DNA of 8,564 nt from assembly GCA_034437075.1 (NCBI GenBank), contig DAOTVD010000437.1, forward strand, positions 1 through 8,564, given 5' to 3'. The notes under the pieces are model-generated. The model saw only the letters and a list, made by a program, of their open reading frames with translations, was not told where the DNA came from and ran no database searches. This DNA is from DAOTVD01 sp034437075. GTDB taxonomy: Bacteria; Chloroflexota; Anaerolineae; Aggregatilineales; J027. This document shows, in pieces, positions 1-6,023 of the stretch. Position 1 is the stretch's first letter. Every line of letters starts with the position of its first letter. A program made the translations under genes and the position numbers.

Positions 1-802
1 GGCGAGTACCACCAATCACGACCACCACAATCGACTCTAGGGTGACGGTGGTGGCAATGCGGGTGCTACCACCGCCCGTTTCCAGCGTCAGGGCGACACC
101 CGCCAGGGCAGCCAGAAAGGCGGCAATGATATACGTGCTTACCTTAACCGCTGTAACCGGCACGCCCGATGAATACGCGGCATCGGGGTTGCCCCCGGTG
201 GCATACAAGAACTGAGCAAAGCGGGTTGTCCGCAGAAGCAACCAAACGACCAGCAGCAATAACAACATCCAAAACGTGAACGGCATAGCACCGATGCCCG
301 GGATGTTGCCTATCATCTCGTTACGATAGAAGGTAGACCACGAACGCGGCAGTGTGCTATCGGGCTCTGGCAAAAGATACAACGCAATGCCGCTATAGAT
401 GAAACTCGTGGCGTAGGTGGTAACGATAGGTTGCAGGCGCAAATAGGCAATGCAGACGCCATTTAGCGCGCCGGCCAACATACCCGCCCCTAGCGCATAG
501 ATGATCGCTTCAACCACCTGAAAGTCGCTAGAGTCACGGGTGATTTGGGTGGTCACGATGACATTCGCCAGGGTCAAGATACTACCGACCGAGAGATCAA
601 TCCCCCGGCCAATGATAACGATGGCCTGGCCGACGGCCACTAAGGCCAGGGGTAAAAACTGGCGAAAATTGGAACGAAGCGCACGCTCATCAAAGAAGTT
701 ATCTTGCAGGGTATAGTTGATATAGATTGCCACCAACATCAAGATCAGTGAAAAAAGGTAAGGGGTTTTTGCCAAACGTCTTTGTAGATTTGCAATATCC
801 AT
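1..802 (-). CDS. Sugar ABC transporter permease, RbsC-like (3' end cut by window edge)
   Basis: Membrane subunit of a ribose-type (CUT2) sugar importer; it forms the translocation channel in the cytoplasmic membrane together with the ATPase encoded just upstream. The 267 visible codons start MDIANLQRRLAKTPYLFSL and contain about seven to eight hydrophobic segments. RbsC-family landmarks are a GRGIDLSVGSILTLAN stretch near residues 86-101, a LNGVCIAYLRLQPIVTTYATS block near 132-152, a YATGGNPDAAYSSGV block typical of the cytoplasmic loop, and a final ESIVVVVIGGT motif just before the edge. Family members are usually about 310-340 residues, so roughly 45-70 residues lie outside the window. The ATG at 800-802 overlaps the TAA of the ATPase gene (802-804) by one base, which favours translational coupling. 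The family call is firm; the transported sugar is unknown. Confidence 0.93.
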   Translation of the reverse strand, partial: MDIANLQRRLAKTPYLFSLILMLVAIYINYTLQDNFFDERALRSNFRQFLPLALVAVGQAIVIIGRGIDLSVGSILTLANVIVTTQITRDSSDFQVVEAIIYALGAGMLAGALNGVCIAYLRLQPIVTTYATSFIYSGIALYLLPEPDSTLPRSWSTFYRNEMIGNIPGIGAMPFTFWMLLLLLVVWLLLRTTRFAQFLYATGGNPDAAYSSGVPVTAVKVSTYIIAAFLAALAGVALTLETGGGSTRIATTVTLESIVVVVIGGTR

Positions 803-2364
803 TAGGTTGTTCCCATACTGGCCGCAACAAGATTCGCCCGCGTCAGCGATTCGCCCTGCAATTCTGCGCTGATCTTGCCATCATGCAAAACAAGCACACG
901 GTCGCATAGCCCGAGCAATTCTTCGTCATCGCTACTATAAAACAAGATGGCTGTTCCCTGGCTTCTTAGGTTCGCCAACAAGTTATAGAACTCGCCTTTA
1001 GCACCCACATCCACACCTTTGGTGGGGTCGTTTAACAACAATAATTTCGGGGAGCGCAATAGCCATTTTCCGATAACGACTTTTTGCGCGTTACCGCCGC
1101 TCAGGCTACTCACTGGGGCGGAGAGTTCCGACATCACGAGCTTCAGTTCGTCGGCCATGCGTTGGGCTTCATCTTCAGCCCGGCGGAGGTCAAGCGGAAA
1201 GCCAAACCGTGACCATGCCGGCAGGTGGAAATTCTCTAAAATAGAGCGCGAAAGCAACAGCCCTTGGGTTTTGCGGTCGCCTGGTACAAATGCCATACCA
1301 TTGGCCATCGCCTGACGTGGATGATAAAAATGTACATCTTTGTTGCTGACCCGCACCTGGCCCTCATACGGAATACCACCGAATAGCGCCAGCAATAGCT
1401 CGGCTTGGCCTTGGCCTTGCAAACCGCCAATGCCCAAGAGTTCGCCATCGTGCAGCCTTATGTCGATGCCTTGTAGCTTGGCACTGCGCAAGTTCTGAAC
1501 TTCTAACCGCAGGGCGGCCTCGGCCTCGACGGGGGGTAGGTCGATGCGTTCCGGGTTAGATGCCCCTTCAATCATCAATTCCACAAGTTCGGCTTTGTTG
1601 GTTTCATGGATGCTACGCGACCCCTGGACACTTCCATTGCGCAAGACTGTCGCACGGTCAGCAATGCGGAATATTTCATCCATCCGATGGGACACGAAGA
1701 CAATCCCCATATTTTGCTTCCACTCGTTGATGAGTTCAAACAAGCGGTTCACTTGTTGGGCATCGAGGCTGGCCGTCGCTTCATCGAAGATCAGCACGCG
1801 CGGCTGCTGGCTGATGGCTTTCAGAATTTCGACGATTTGCCGCTCGTCGGGAGAAAGTGTATTGACAAAGACTTCTGGCTTGAAATTTTTTGAACAGGTG
1901 TCCTTGAATAAATCTAGCAAGGCTTGTGTTTTTTGGTGTAATTTGAAACGGTTCAGGCTACCGAATTCGAAGGACAGCGGGTCGAGGGCAAAGCGGTCGA
2001 ATAACTTAAACGGCGGGATTTCAAAGGTTAGCTCGAAGGCCATTGGTTCTCGCCCGAGGAAGATATTCTCGGCGACGGTCATATCCGCTACGAGGCTGAG
2101 TTCTTGATAGACGGCGGTGATGCCGTGGTTCTGGGCGATTTTGGGAGAAGCAAATTTCACTTCTTCACCATCCAAGAGCAATTGCCCCGCATTGGGGGCA
2201 ACCACTCCGGTGATGATCTTGGTTAAAGTGCTTTTGCCACTTCCGTTTGCGCCCAAGAGTGCAACGACTTCGCCAGTTTGCACTTCGAGATTGCCATCCG
2301 CCAGGGCGACGACGCCGCCATAGCGTTTGACGATGTTACGCGCCGAAAGCGACACATCGGTCAT
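802..2364 (-). CDS. Sugar ABC transporter ATP-binding protein, RbsA/MglA-like, two nucleotide-binding domains
   Basis: Energises the ribose-type importer by ATP hydrolysis on the cytoplasmic face. At 520 residues it has the tandem-domain plan of RbsA (about 500). Domain 1 has Walker A GANGSGKST (38-46), Q-loop Gln87, Walker B VLIFDEATASLD (190-201) and H-loop His226. Its signature is LSPDERQ (170-176) instead of the usual LSxGEQQ. Between FLGRE (102-106) and that signature there are roughly 25 extra residues, rich in Phe and Leu, compared with E. coli RbsA as I recall it. Domain 2 has a degenerate Walker A (GGLQGQGQAE, 313-322), as is normal for this family, a good signature LSGGNAQKV (421-429), a Walker B reading LLLLNDPTKGVDVGAK (441-456) with Asn-Asp where Asp-Glu is usual, and a Ser in place of the H-loop His (FYSSDDE). 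The gene lies 3 nt after the binding-protein stop and overlaps the permease start, so the three form one operon. Confidence 0.95.
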   Translation of the reverse strand: MTDVSLSARNIVKRYGGVVALADGNLEVQTGEVVALLGANGSGKSTLTKIITGVVAPNAGQLLLDGEEVKFASPKIAQNHGITAVYQELSLVADMTVAENIFLGREPMAFELTFEIPPFKLFDRFALDPLSFEFGSLNRFKLHQKTQALLDLFKDTCSKNFKPEVFVNTLSPDERQIVEILKAISQQPRVLIFDEATASLDAQQVNRLFELINEWKQNMGIVFVSHRMDEIFRIADRATVLRNGSVQGSRSIHETNKAELVELMIEGASNPERIDLPPVEAEAALRLEVQNLRSAKLQGIDIRLHDGELLGIGGLQGQGQAELLLALFGGIPYEGQVRVSNKDVHFYHPRQAMANGMAFVPGDRKTQGLLLSRSILENFHLPAWSRFGFPLDLRRAEDEAQRMADELKLVMSELSAPVSSLSGGNAQKVVIGKWLLRSPKLLLLNDPTKGVDVGAKGEFYNLLANLRSQGTAILFYSSDDEELLGLCDRVLVLHDGKISAELQGESLTRANLVAASMGTT

Positions 2365-2367
2365 GGG

Positions 2368-3468
2368 TTATTCGCCCACCATGAAGGACTCGGCCTGTTC
2401 TTGGGTGATGATACCGTCTAGCGTGAAGGCTTCTGCCGCATCCGCGATTTCTTGCTCTTCATAAACGGTTTCGAACTCACGCACTTCAATGTCGAATTCA
2501 TCGCTGACGCCCTCACCATCGTTGGTAATGGCATACGGAATCGGGACGTAGAGGCTATTGCTGAATTCGCCTTCGATCTGTTCTTCGTCAACTTCGCCAC
2601 CCTCTAGGATTTCGATGGCTACGCGCAAGCCGCTCGCACCGATGCCGGGGGGGTTCACAACGCCAATGCTGGGGAAGTCTTCCAATGCGGCCCATTGCTG
2701 CATGTAGCTGGCACGGGCTTCACCACTCACGATAGGCCACTCGTCGGGGTCGGCGGTAATGATTGCGTTCAGGACGCCCGTCGCCATACCGTCTTGAGTC
2801 CATACGCCGTCAATTTCAGGAATAGAGGCCAGGAAGTCAGACATCACTTGCTGACCAGTCGCTTGGTCCCAGCTACCGGTTTCACGACCCACCACTTCGA
2901 TGTCGGGGTAGTCTGCTAGAACTTCTTCCACACCCGCCATACGGGCTTCATTTGCAGGGTGGCCGACAAAGCCTTCGATGAGCACGATATTGCCTTCACC
3001 GCCGAGTTGTTCGGCCAACCAGCGCGCGCTGATCTGGGCCCATTCGTTCTGGTCGATGACGACATTGTAAACGCCTTGGGCATCGACTTCTTGGTCAACG
3101 ACAATCACCACGATACCTTCGGCAACTGCATCTTCAAGCGTCAGGCTAAGGGCGGATTGATCGTTGGGGTTGACGATGATCGCATCGACACCACGATTGA
3201 TAAGATTTTCAATCTGCTGAATTTGGCCCTGCACATCGACATCGGCGCTTTCGATGACAAGCTCAATCTCGATATTCTTTTCTTCTTCAAGTTCGGCAGC
3301 TACGGCCTCGATCTGATCGAGCATCTGAACGCGCCATTCGCTACCGATGAAGCCGTTCGAAATGCCAATCGTATAAGTTTCTTCTTGAGCGGAGGTTGAG
3401 GGGACGGCAAATGCCGCTACGAGGAGGACTAACACAATGGCCAAAGCCACTATCTTTCTGATGTTCAT
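2368..3468 (-). CDS. Sugar ABC transporter substrate-binding protein, RbsB-like (Peripla_BP_4)
   Basis: Extracytoplasmic receptor that captures the sugar and hands it to the membrane permease. The 366-residue protein starts with a classical signal peptide: MNIRK, a hydrophobic core at residues 6-22, and a likely signal peptidase I site after Ser-Thr-Ser-Ala27. No lipobox Cys is present, so it is probably not a lipoprotein. The mature part follows the periplasmic-binding-protein type I fold, with typical blocks NRGVDAIIVNPNDQSAL, VVDQEVD, NIVLIEGFVGHPANEARMAG and WTQDGMATGVLNAI. It is strikingly acidic: I count about 71 Asp/Glu against 9 Arg/Lys, with a single Lys after the signal peptide. The start is supported by an AGGAG ribosome-binding site at 3475-3479, six bases before the ATG. 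It is the first gene of the leftward operon, as usual for the most abundant transporter component. Substrate specificity cannot be read from the sequence. Confidence 0.95.
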   Translation of the reverse strand: MNIRKIVALAIVLVLLVAAFAVPSTSAQEETYTIGISNGFIGSEWRVQMLDQIEAVAAELEEEKNIEIELVIESADVDVQGQIQQIENLINRGVDAIIVNPNDQSALSLTLEDAVAEGIVVIVVDQEVDAQGVYNVVIDQNEWAQISARWLAEQLGGEGNIVLIEGFVGHPANEARMAGVEEVLADYPDIEVVGRETGSWDQATGQQVMSDFLASIPEIDGVWTQDGMATGVLNAIITADPDEWPIVSGEARASYMQQWAALEDFPSIGVVNPPGIGASGLRVAIEILEGGEVDEEQIEGEFSNSLYVPIPYAITNDGEGVSDEFDIEVREFETVYEEQEIADAAEAFTLDGIITQEQAESFMVGE

Positions 3469-3474
3469 AGGTTT

Positions 3475-3479
3475 CTCCT
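3475..3479 (-). promoter_or_regulatory. Ribosome-binding site of the substrate-binding protein gene
   Basis: On the minus strand the sequence reads TAGGAGAAACCTATG. AGGAG lies six bases before the ATG at 3466-3468. It is the strongest Shine-Dalgarno match of the window and fixes the start of the binding-protein gene, consistent with a highly expressed receptor. Confidence 0.85.
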
Positions 3480-3504
3480 ACTGTAAACTTTTTTTCCACA
3501 TTTT

Positions 3505-3534
3505 TTGAAATGGCCGTTCTTATAGTGGTATAGT
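3505..3534 (+). promoter_or_regulatory. Sigma70-like promoter of the GntR regulator gene
   Basis: TTGAAA (3505-3510, 5 of 6 matches to TTGACA) and TATAGT (3529-3534, 5 of 6 matches to TATAAT) are 18 bases apart. A TG at 3526-3527 sits in the extended -10 position. Transcription would begin near 3541, at the left edge of the candidate operator and about 70 bases before the regulator start codon. Repressor bound at 3541-3556 would therefore block its own transcription. An overlapping TATAGT at 3521-3526 is too close to the -35 box to be used with it. Confidence 0.55.
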
Positions 3535-3554
3535 CAATTCAAATGTTCGGTCAT
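3519..3554 (-). promoter_or_regulatory. Possible leftward promoter of the transporter operon
   Basis: A promoter must lie here because the transporter genes diverge from the regulator gene. On the minus strand, ATGACC (3549-3554) and TATACC (3527-3532) are separated by 16 bases, each with 4 of 6 consensus matches. A second -10-like box, TATAAG (3519-3524, 5 of 6), has no good -35 at 17-18 bases. The first option would place its -35 inside the candidate operator at 3541-3556, so repressor binding would block it. The exact boxes are uncertain. Confidence 0.35.
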
Positions 3555-3556
3555 TT
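3541..3556. promoter_or_regulatory. Candidate GntR operator, site 1 (divergent region)
   Basis: AAATGTTCGGTCATTT is an imperfect palindrome with perfect 5-bp arms AAATG/CATTT. It lies between the leftward transporter operon and the rightward regulator gene. The reverse complement of the sequence at 4431-4446, upstream of the catabolic genes, matches it at 13 of 16 positions. Being palindromic and repeated at both control regions of a locus with one local regulator is what an operator of that GntR protein would look like. A further TGTTCGG half-site starts 16 bp downstream (3560-3566). A weak relative, AAATGGCCGTTCTT, is at 3508-3521. Assignment to the GntR protein is inferred. Confidence 0.6.
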
Positions 3557-3597
3557 CAGTGTTCGGGATTATACCCAATGCCAGATTCCGTGTCAAC

Positions 3598-3609
3598 GCA
3601 ATCGATTGC
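3598..3609. repeat. Perfect 12-bp palindrome directly before the regulator start codon
   Basis: GCAATCGATTGC is its own reverse complement and ends on the base before the ATG at 3610. It occupies the place where a Shine-Dalgarno sequence would be expected, and none is seen. It could be a second protein-binding site, a small element affecting initiation, or chance. Its core differs from the TGTTCGG-type sites. Confidence 0.45.
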
Positions 3610-4386
3610 ATGATAATGAAAAAAAAGTTAACTATCGACGACCTCAGCATCCACCCGGTTGATACAGAAAGCCCACTGCCGCTCTATCATCAGATTGAGT
3701 CCGACTTGCGCCATATGATCGCCAAGGGGATCATCGCGCCCAATGATGTTTTGCCGCCAGAGCTTGAGCTATCACAGGCTTATGGGGTGGGCAGGCACAC
3801 CATTCGGGAGGCACTTTCGCGCCTCGTGGCCGATAGTATCATCACGCGGCGGGCGGGGATGGGCACAGTCGTCAACACGCCGCAAGACCGTACACGCTTC
3901 TATTTAGACCGCAGTTTTTCACATCAGATGGCGGCCATGGGGCGCGATGCGCACTCGCACGTTTTAGATAAACACACAGGCACCCTCACCAAAGAACATC
4001 CAGCCCCCTTGCATGGCCACCTTGGCAAGCCGTTCTTCTATCTTCAGCGCCTGCGCTTCGGTGATGATGAACCCATCGGTATCCAAGCCTCCTATCTGTT
4101 GTCGGAACGATGCCCAGGCATCGAAAACGAAGATTTTCATGATGCATCGCTGTATGATGTGCTGGCCTCTAAATATGAAATCGTCATCACCCAAATCGAC
4201 CATACGGTCACGGCTGAGACGGCCACCGCCCTACAGATCGTGTTATTGCAGACCCCTCCCACTGCCGCGCTCTTGGGGGTGAAGACGGTCGCTTATGTGC
4301 ACGACAAACAATTGATTGAGTTCACCCAGAGCTTTTACCGCGCGGATCGCTACGAATACAAGACATCGTCCTTGTTTGGGGCATAG
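3610..4386 (+). CDS. GntR-family transcriptional regulator, HutC subfamily (wHTH plus UTRA domain)
   Basis: Cytoplasmic DNA-binding repressor expected to sense the imported sugar or a phosphorylated intermediate. From the ATG at 3610 it has 258 residues, normal for HutC-type regulators. The N-terminal winged helix-turn-helix (about residues 20-88) shows PLYHQIESDLRHMI, then LPPELELSQAYGVGRHTIREALSRL and the wing ITRRAGMGTVV. The rest is a UTRA ligand-binding domain with the usual pattern of FFYLQRLRFGDDEPIG, ASLYDVL and a C-terminal FYRADRYEYK. No clear Shine-Dalgarno is visible. The ATG at 3616 is equally possible. An in-frame GTG at 3559 would add 17 residues but would put the operator region almost inside the gene, so I reject it. 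The gene diverges from the transporter and precedes the catabolic operon by 92 bp with no terminator between. Local autoregulation and control of both flanks is inferred from the repeated palindrome. Confidence 0.92.
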   Translation: MIMKKKLTIDDLSIHPVDTESPLPLYHQIESDLRHMIAKGIIAPNDVLPPELELSQAYGVGRHTIREALSRLVADSIITRRAGMGTVVNTPQDRTRFYLDRSFSHQMAAMGRDAHSHVLDKHTGTLTKEHPAPLHGHLGKPFFYLQRLRFGDDEPIGIQASYLLSERCPGIENEDFHDASLYDVLASKYEIVITQIDHTVTAETATALQIVLLQTPPTAALLGVKTVAYVHDKQLIEFTQSFYRADRYEYKTSSLFGA

Positions 4387-4423
4387 GTGAGTGCCCGGCA
4401 GGTGCATACTCAGCATTGACAAA

Positions 4424-4458
4424 TGGCATTAAATGTCCGAACATCCATACAATATAAA
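4424..4458 (+). promoter_or_regulatory. Possible promoter of the catabolic operon
   Basis: TACAAT (4448-4453, 5 of 6 to TATAAT) and the overlapping TATAAA (4453-4458) are the best -10 candidates upstream of 4479. The -35 is poor: TGGCAT (4424-4429) at 18 bases from TACAAT. A perfect TTGACA at 4416-4421 is 26 bases away, too far for a normal sigma70 promoter. Candidate operator 2 lies between the boxes. A weak or activator-dependent promoter, or partial read-through from the regulator gene, would fit. Confidence 0.35.
4431..4446. promoter_or_regulatory. Candidate GntR operator, site 2 (catabolic operon)
   Basis: AAATGTCCGAACATCC contains the near-palindrome ATGTCCGAACAT (10 of 12 symmetric positions). 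Its reverse complement, GGATGTTCGGACATTT, matches 13 of 16 positions of site 1 at 3541-3556. It lies 33 bp before the first catabolic gene, next to -10-like sequences, which is a repressing position. The match of sites across both control regions is direct; binding by the GntR protein is inferred. Confidence 0.6.
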
Positions 4459-4478
4459 TTGAGTATTGCGGAGTATGC

Positions 4479-5252
4479 ATGTCAGCCATTGAGGACTATC
4501 TAAGCGCTGTGCAGGGCGTTTTGGCGAAAATCCAGGCCACCGAGGCCGAGAATATCGCCCATGCTGCCGAGATTTTCGCCCAGACCATCGCGGGGGGTGG
4601 GTTGGTGCATATGTTTGGGACGGGGCATTCGCGGATGTTCGTAGAAGAAATGTACCCCAGGCACGGGAGTTTCCCCGGCTTTCACCCTATCGTAGAACTT
4701 TCGCTGACATTTCATAATCCCGTAGTGGGCGCTAACGGGCAACGCCAGGCGATGTTCATTGAACATGTCGAAGGGCTGGCGGCGACCATCCTGCGCAATT
4801 TCGTCATCCAACCCCCCGATAGTTTTCTGATTTACTCGAATAGTGGCGTGAATGAAGTGGTTGTGGAGATGGGCTTAGAAGCCAAAGCGCGCAATCTGCC
4901 GCTGGTGGTCGTCATCTCCAAGGCCCATTCGGCTGCCTCCACCGCCAAACACACATCGGGCAAAAAGTTGGAAGATATCGCGGATGTGGTGATTGACAAC
5001 GGTACGCCCGCTGGGGATGCACTCGTCACTATCGACGGCCTGGCCGACCCTATCGGCCCAGGATCAACCGTGGGGGCGGCAACCGTCACCAACGCCATAA
5101 AAAGCGGCGTTGCCGAAAGGTTACAAGCGCTCGGCAAACTGCCGCCAGTCTTGACCAGTAGCGTCCTCATTGGCGCGGAGCAATCCAAAGCGCAATTCGA
5201 CGCCTCCTACGACGACTACCGCGCGCGCATCCGGCGCGTTTATGGGGGATGA
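4479..5252 (+). CDS. SIS-domain phosphosugar-binding protein, UPF0309/COG4821-like
   Basis: Single SIS (sugar isomerase) domain protein of 257 residues, the normal size for the UPF0309 group, whose reaction is not established. After an N-terminal helix it shows FGTGHS (46-51) followed by VEEMYPRHG, where the family typically has a GTGHS-x-x-EE-x-YR pattern. YSNSGVNEVVVEM (from 119) is the Ser-rich phosphate-binding loop typical of SIS domains. AHSAASTAKHTSGKKLEDIADVVID and PAGDA are also group-typical. These features point to binding of a phosphorylated sugar, with a role as isomerase, deaminase or ligand-binding protein still open. The ATG at 4479 has GGAG at 4470-4473, five bases upstream. 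It is the first gene of a five-gene chain; the next begins 3 nt after its stop. A second, different SIS protein ends the visible chain. Confidence 0.88.
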   Translation: MSAIEDYLSAVQGVLAKIQATEAENIAHAAEIFAQTIAGGGLVHMFGTGHSRMFVEEMYPRHGSFPGFHPIVELSLTFHNPVVGANGQRQAMFIEHVEGLAATILRNFVIQPPDSFLIYSNSGVNEVVVEMGLEAKARNLPLVVVISKAHSAASTAKHTSGKKLEDIADVVIDNGTPAGDALVTIDGLADPIGPGSTVGAATVTNAIKSGVAERLQALGKLPPVLTSSVLIGAEQSKAQFDASYDDYRARIRRVYGG

Positions 5253-5255
5253 CGG

Positions 5256-6023
5256 ATGCAACTACAAGGTAAAGTTGCTATCGTCACGGGCGCGGGCAAT
5301 GGTATCGGGCGGGCCGGTAGTTTATTGTTCCATGCCGAGGGGGCGCAAGTTGGGCTGCTGGATATTGATCCTGACGGCGGCGAGGCGACGTTAGCCCAGC
5401 TAGACCAAAACCGCGCGATGTTCGTCCAGGCAGACATGAGCCAGGCTCACGCCGTCGAGCAGGCCCTGCACGCGGTGACAGACCGCTTTGGCAAACTGGA
5501 TGTGATCTTCAATGTGGTTGGTGCGAGTGGGCGCCGTTGGGGGGATGGCCCGATCCATGAATGCACCGAAGAAGGCTGGGACAAGGTCATGAGCATCAAT
5601 CTGAAAAGTATGTTCCTCAGTTGTAAATATGCGATCCAAGCCATGCTGCACAACGGCGGCGGGAGCATTATCAATGTCTCGTCGGTGCTAGGGCTTGTCG
5701 GGGGCGATGCGGATTTCGGAACCCATGCCTATGCGGCCAGCAAAAGCGGCATCATCGGATTGACGCGCGCGATTGCATCGTATTACGCGCCTCAGAATAT
5801 CCGCGCCAACGTGATCGCGCCGGGGCTCATCGCCACCAACATGAGCCGCCGGGCCCAATCCGATGAGCATATCCGAGCCCGCCTGGCGGATTTGCACCCC
5901 TTAACGGGGGATTTCGGCCAACCCGAAGATGTGGCGCAAGCCGCGCTCTACCTGGCGGGGGATGGCGCGCGCTTCGTGACCGGGGCCGTCTTGACCGTTG
6001 ACGGCGGTTGGACGGTGCGCTGA
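5256..6023 (+). CDS. Short-chain dehydrogenase/reductase (classical SDR), likely sugar or polyol dehydrogenase
   Basis: Cytoplasmic NAD(P)-dependent oxidoreductase of 255 residues, the standard length for classical SDRs. The dinucleotide-binding motif TGAGNGIG is at 11-18. Asp36 at the end of the second strand (GLLDID) suggests NAD rather than NADP. NVVGASG (86-92) replaces the common NNAG. Catalytic residues are Asn115, Ser142 or Ser143, Tyr159 and Lys163 (YAASK). The C-terminus has the APGLIATNM and FVTGAVLTVDGGW blocks. The substrate cannot be read; the setting next to a lactonase-like hydrolase fits oxidation of a cyclic sugar to a lactone, or of a polyol to a ketose. It starts 3 nt after the SIS stop, with a GGGGGA stretch serving as ribosome-binding site, and its TGA overlaps the ATG of the following gene. 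Confidence 0.93.
   Translation: MQLQGKVAIVTGAGNGIGRAGSLLFHAEGAQVGLLDIDPDGGEATLAQLDQNRAMFVQADMSQAHAVEQALHAVTDRFGKLDVIFNVVGASGRRWGDGPIHECTEEGWDKVMSINLKSMFLSCKYAIQAMLHNGGGSIINVSSVLGLVGGDADFGTHAYAASKSGIIGLTRAIASYYAPQNIRANVIAPGLIATNMSRRAQSDEHIRARLADLHPLTGDFGQPEDVAQAALYLAGDGARFVTGAVLTVDGGWTVR

Larger units (their letters stand above)
4403..4479 (+). repeat. Inverted repeat whose right arm contains the SIS gene's ribosome-binding site
   Basis: The left arm TGCATACTCAGCA (4403-4415) pairs with the right arm 4467-4479 at 12 of 13 positions, with nine uninterrupted pairs (TGCATACTC/GAGTATGCA). The right arm includes the GGAG Shine-Dalgarno (4470-4473) and the A of the start codon of the SIS gene. In a transcript reading through from the regulator gene the arms could pair across a 51-base loop and hide the start. 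A transcript beginning near 4460 would lack the left arm and be free. Alternatively the arms are separate protein-binding sites; GAGTAT is also repeated at 4461-4466 and 4471-4476. Confidence 0.45.

Noticed and set aside
1544..2107. Open frame of 187 codons on the plus strand opposite the ABC ATPase
   Set aside because: Antisense to a conserved ATPase; the translation is Ser/Arg-rich low-quality sequence without motifs.
3483..3506. T-rich stretch left of the divergent region as a terminator
   Set aside because: There is no GC-rich stem beside it on either strand. It lies in the 5' leader of the transporter operon, where A-rich sequence before a ribosome-binding site is ordinary.
3559..3609. 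GTG at 3559 as start of the GntR gene
   Set aside because: It would add 17 residues not expected in the family and begin only about 18 bases after the predicted transcription start, with no ribosome-binding site. The ATG at 3610 or 3616 puts the first helix at the usual distance.
4392..4400. TGCCCGGCA after the regulator gene as a terminator hairpin
   Set aside because: Only four pairs around a one-base centre and no T-tract follows, so it cannot act as an intrinsic terminator.
4416..4421. Perfect TTGACA as the -35 box of the catabolic operon
   Set aside because: Positions 16-18 bases downstream hold no -10-like hexamer; the nearest good one, TACAAT, is 26 bases away.
6008..6022. TTG at 6008 as start of the FAD oxidoreductase gene
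   Set aside because: The ATG at 6023 overlaps the previous stop as TGATG, matches the style of the neighbouring junctions and gives the normal distance to the Rossmann motif.
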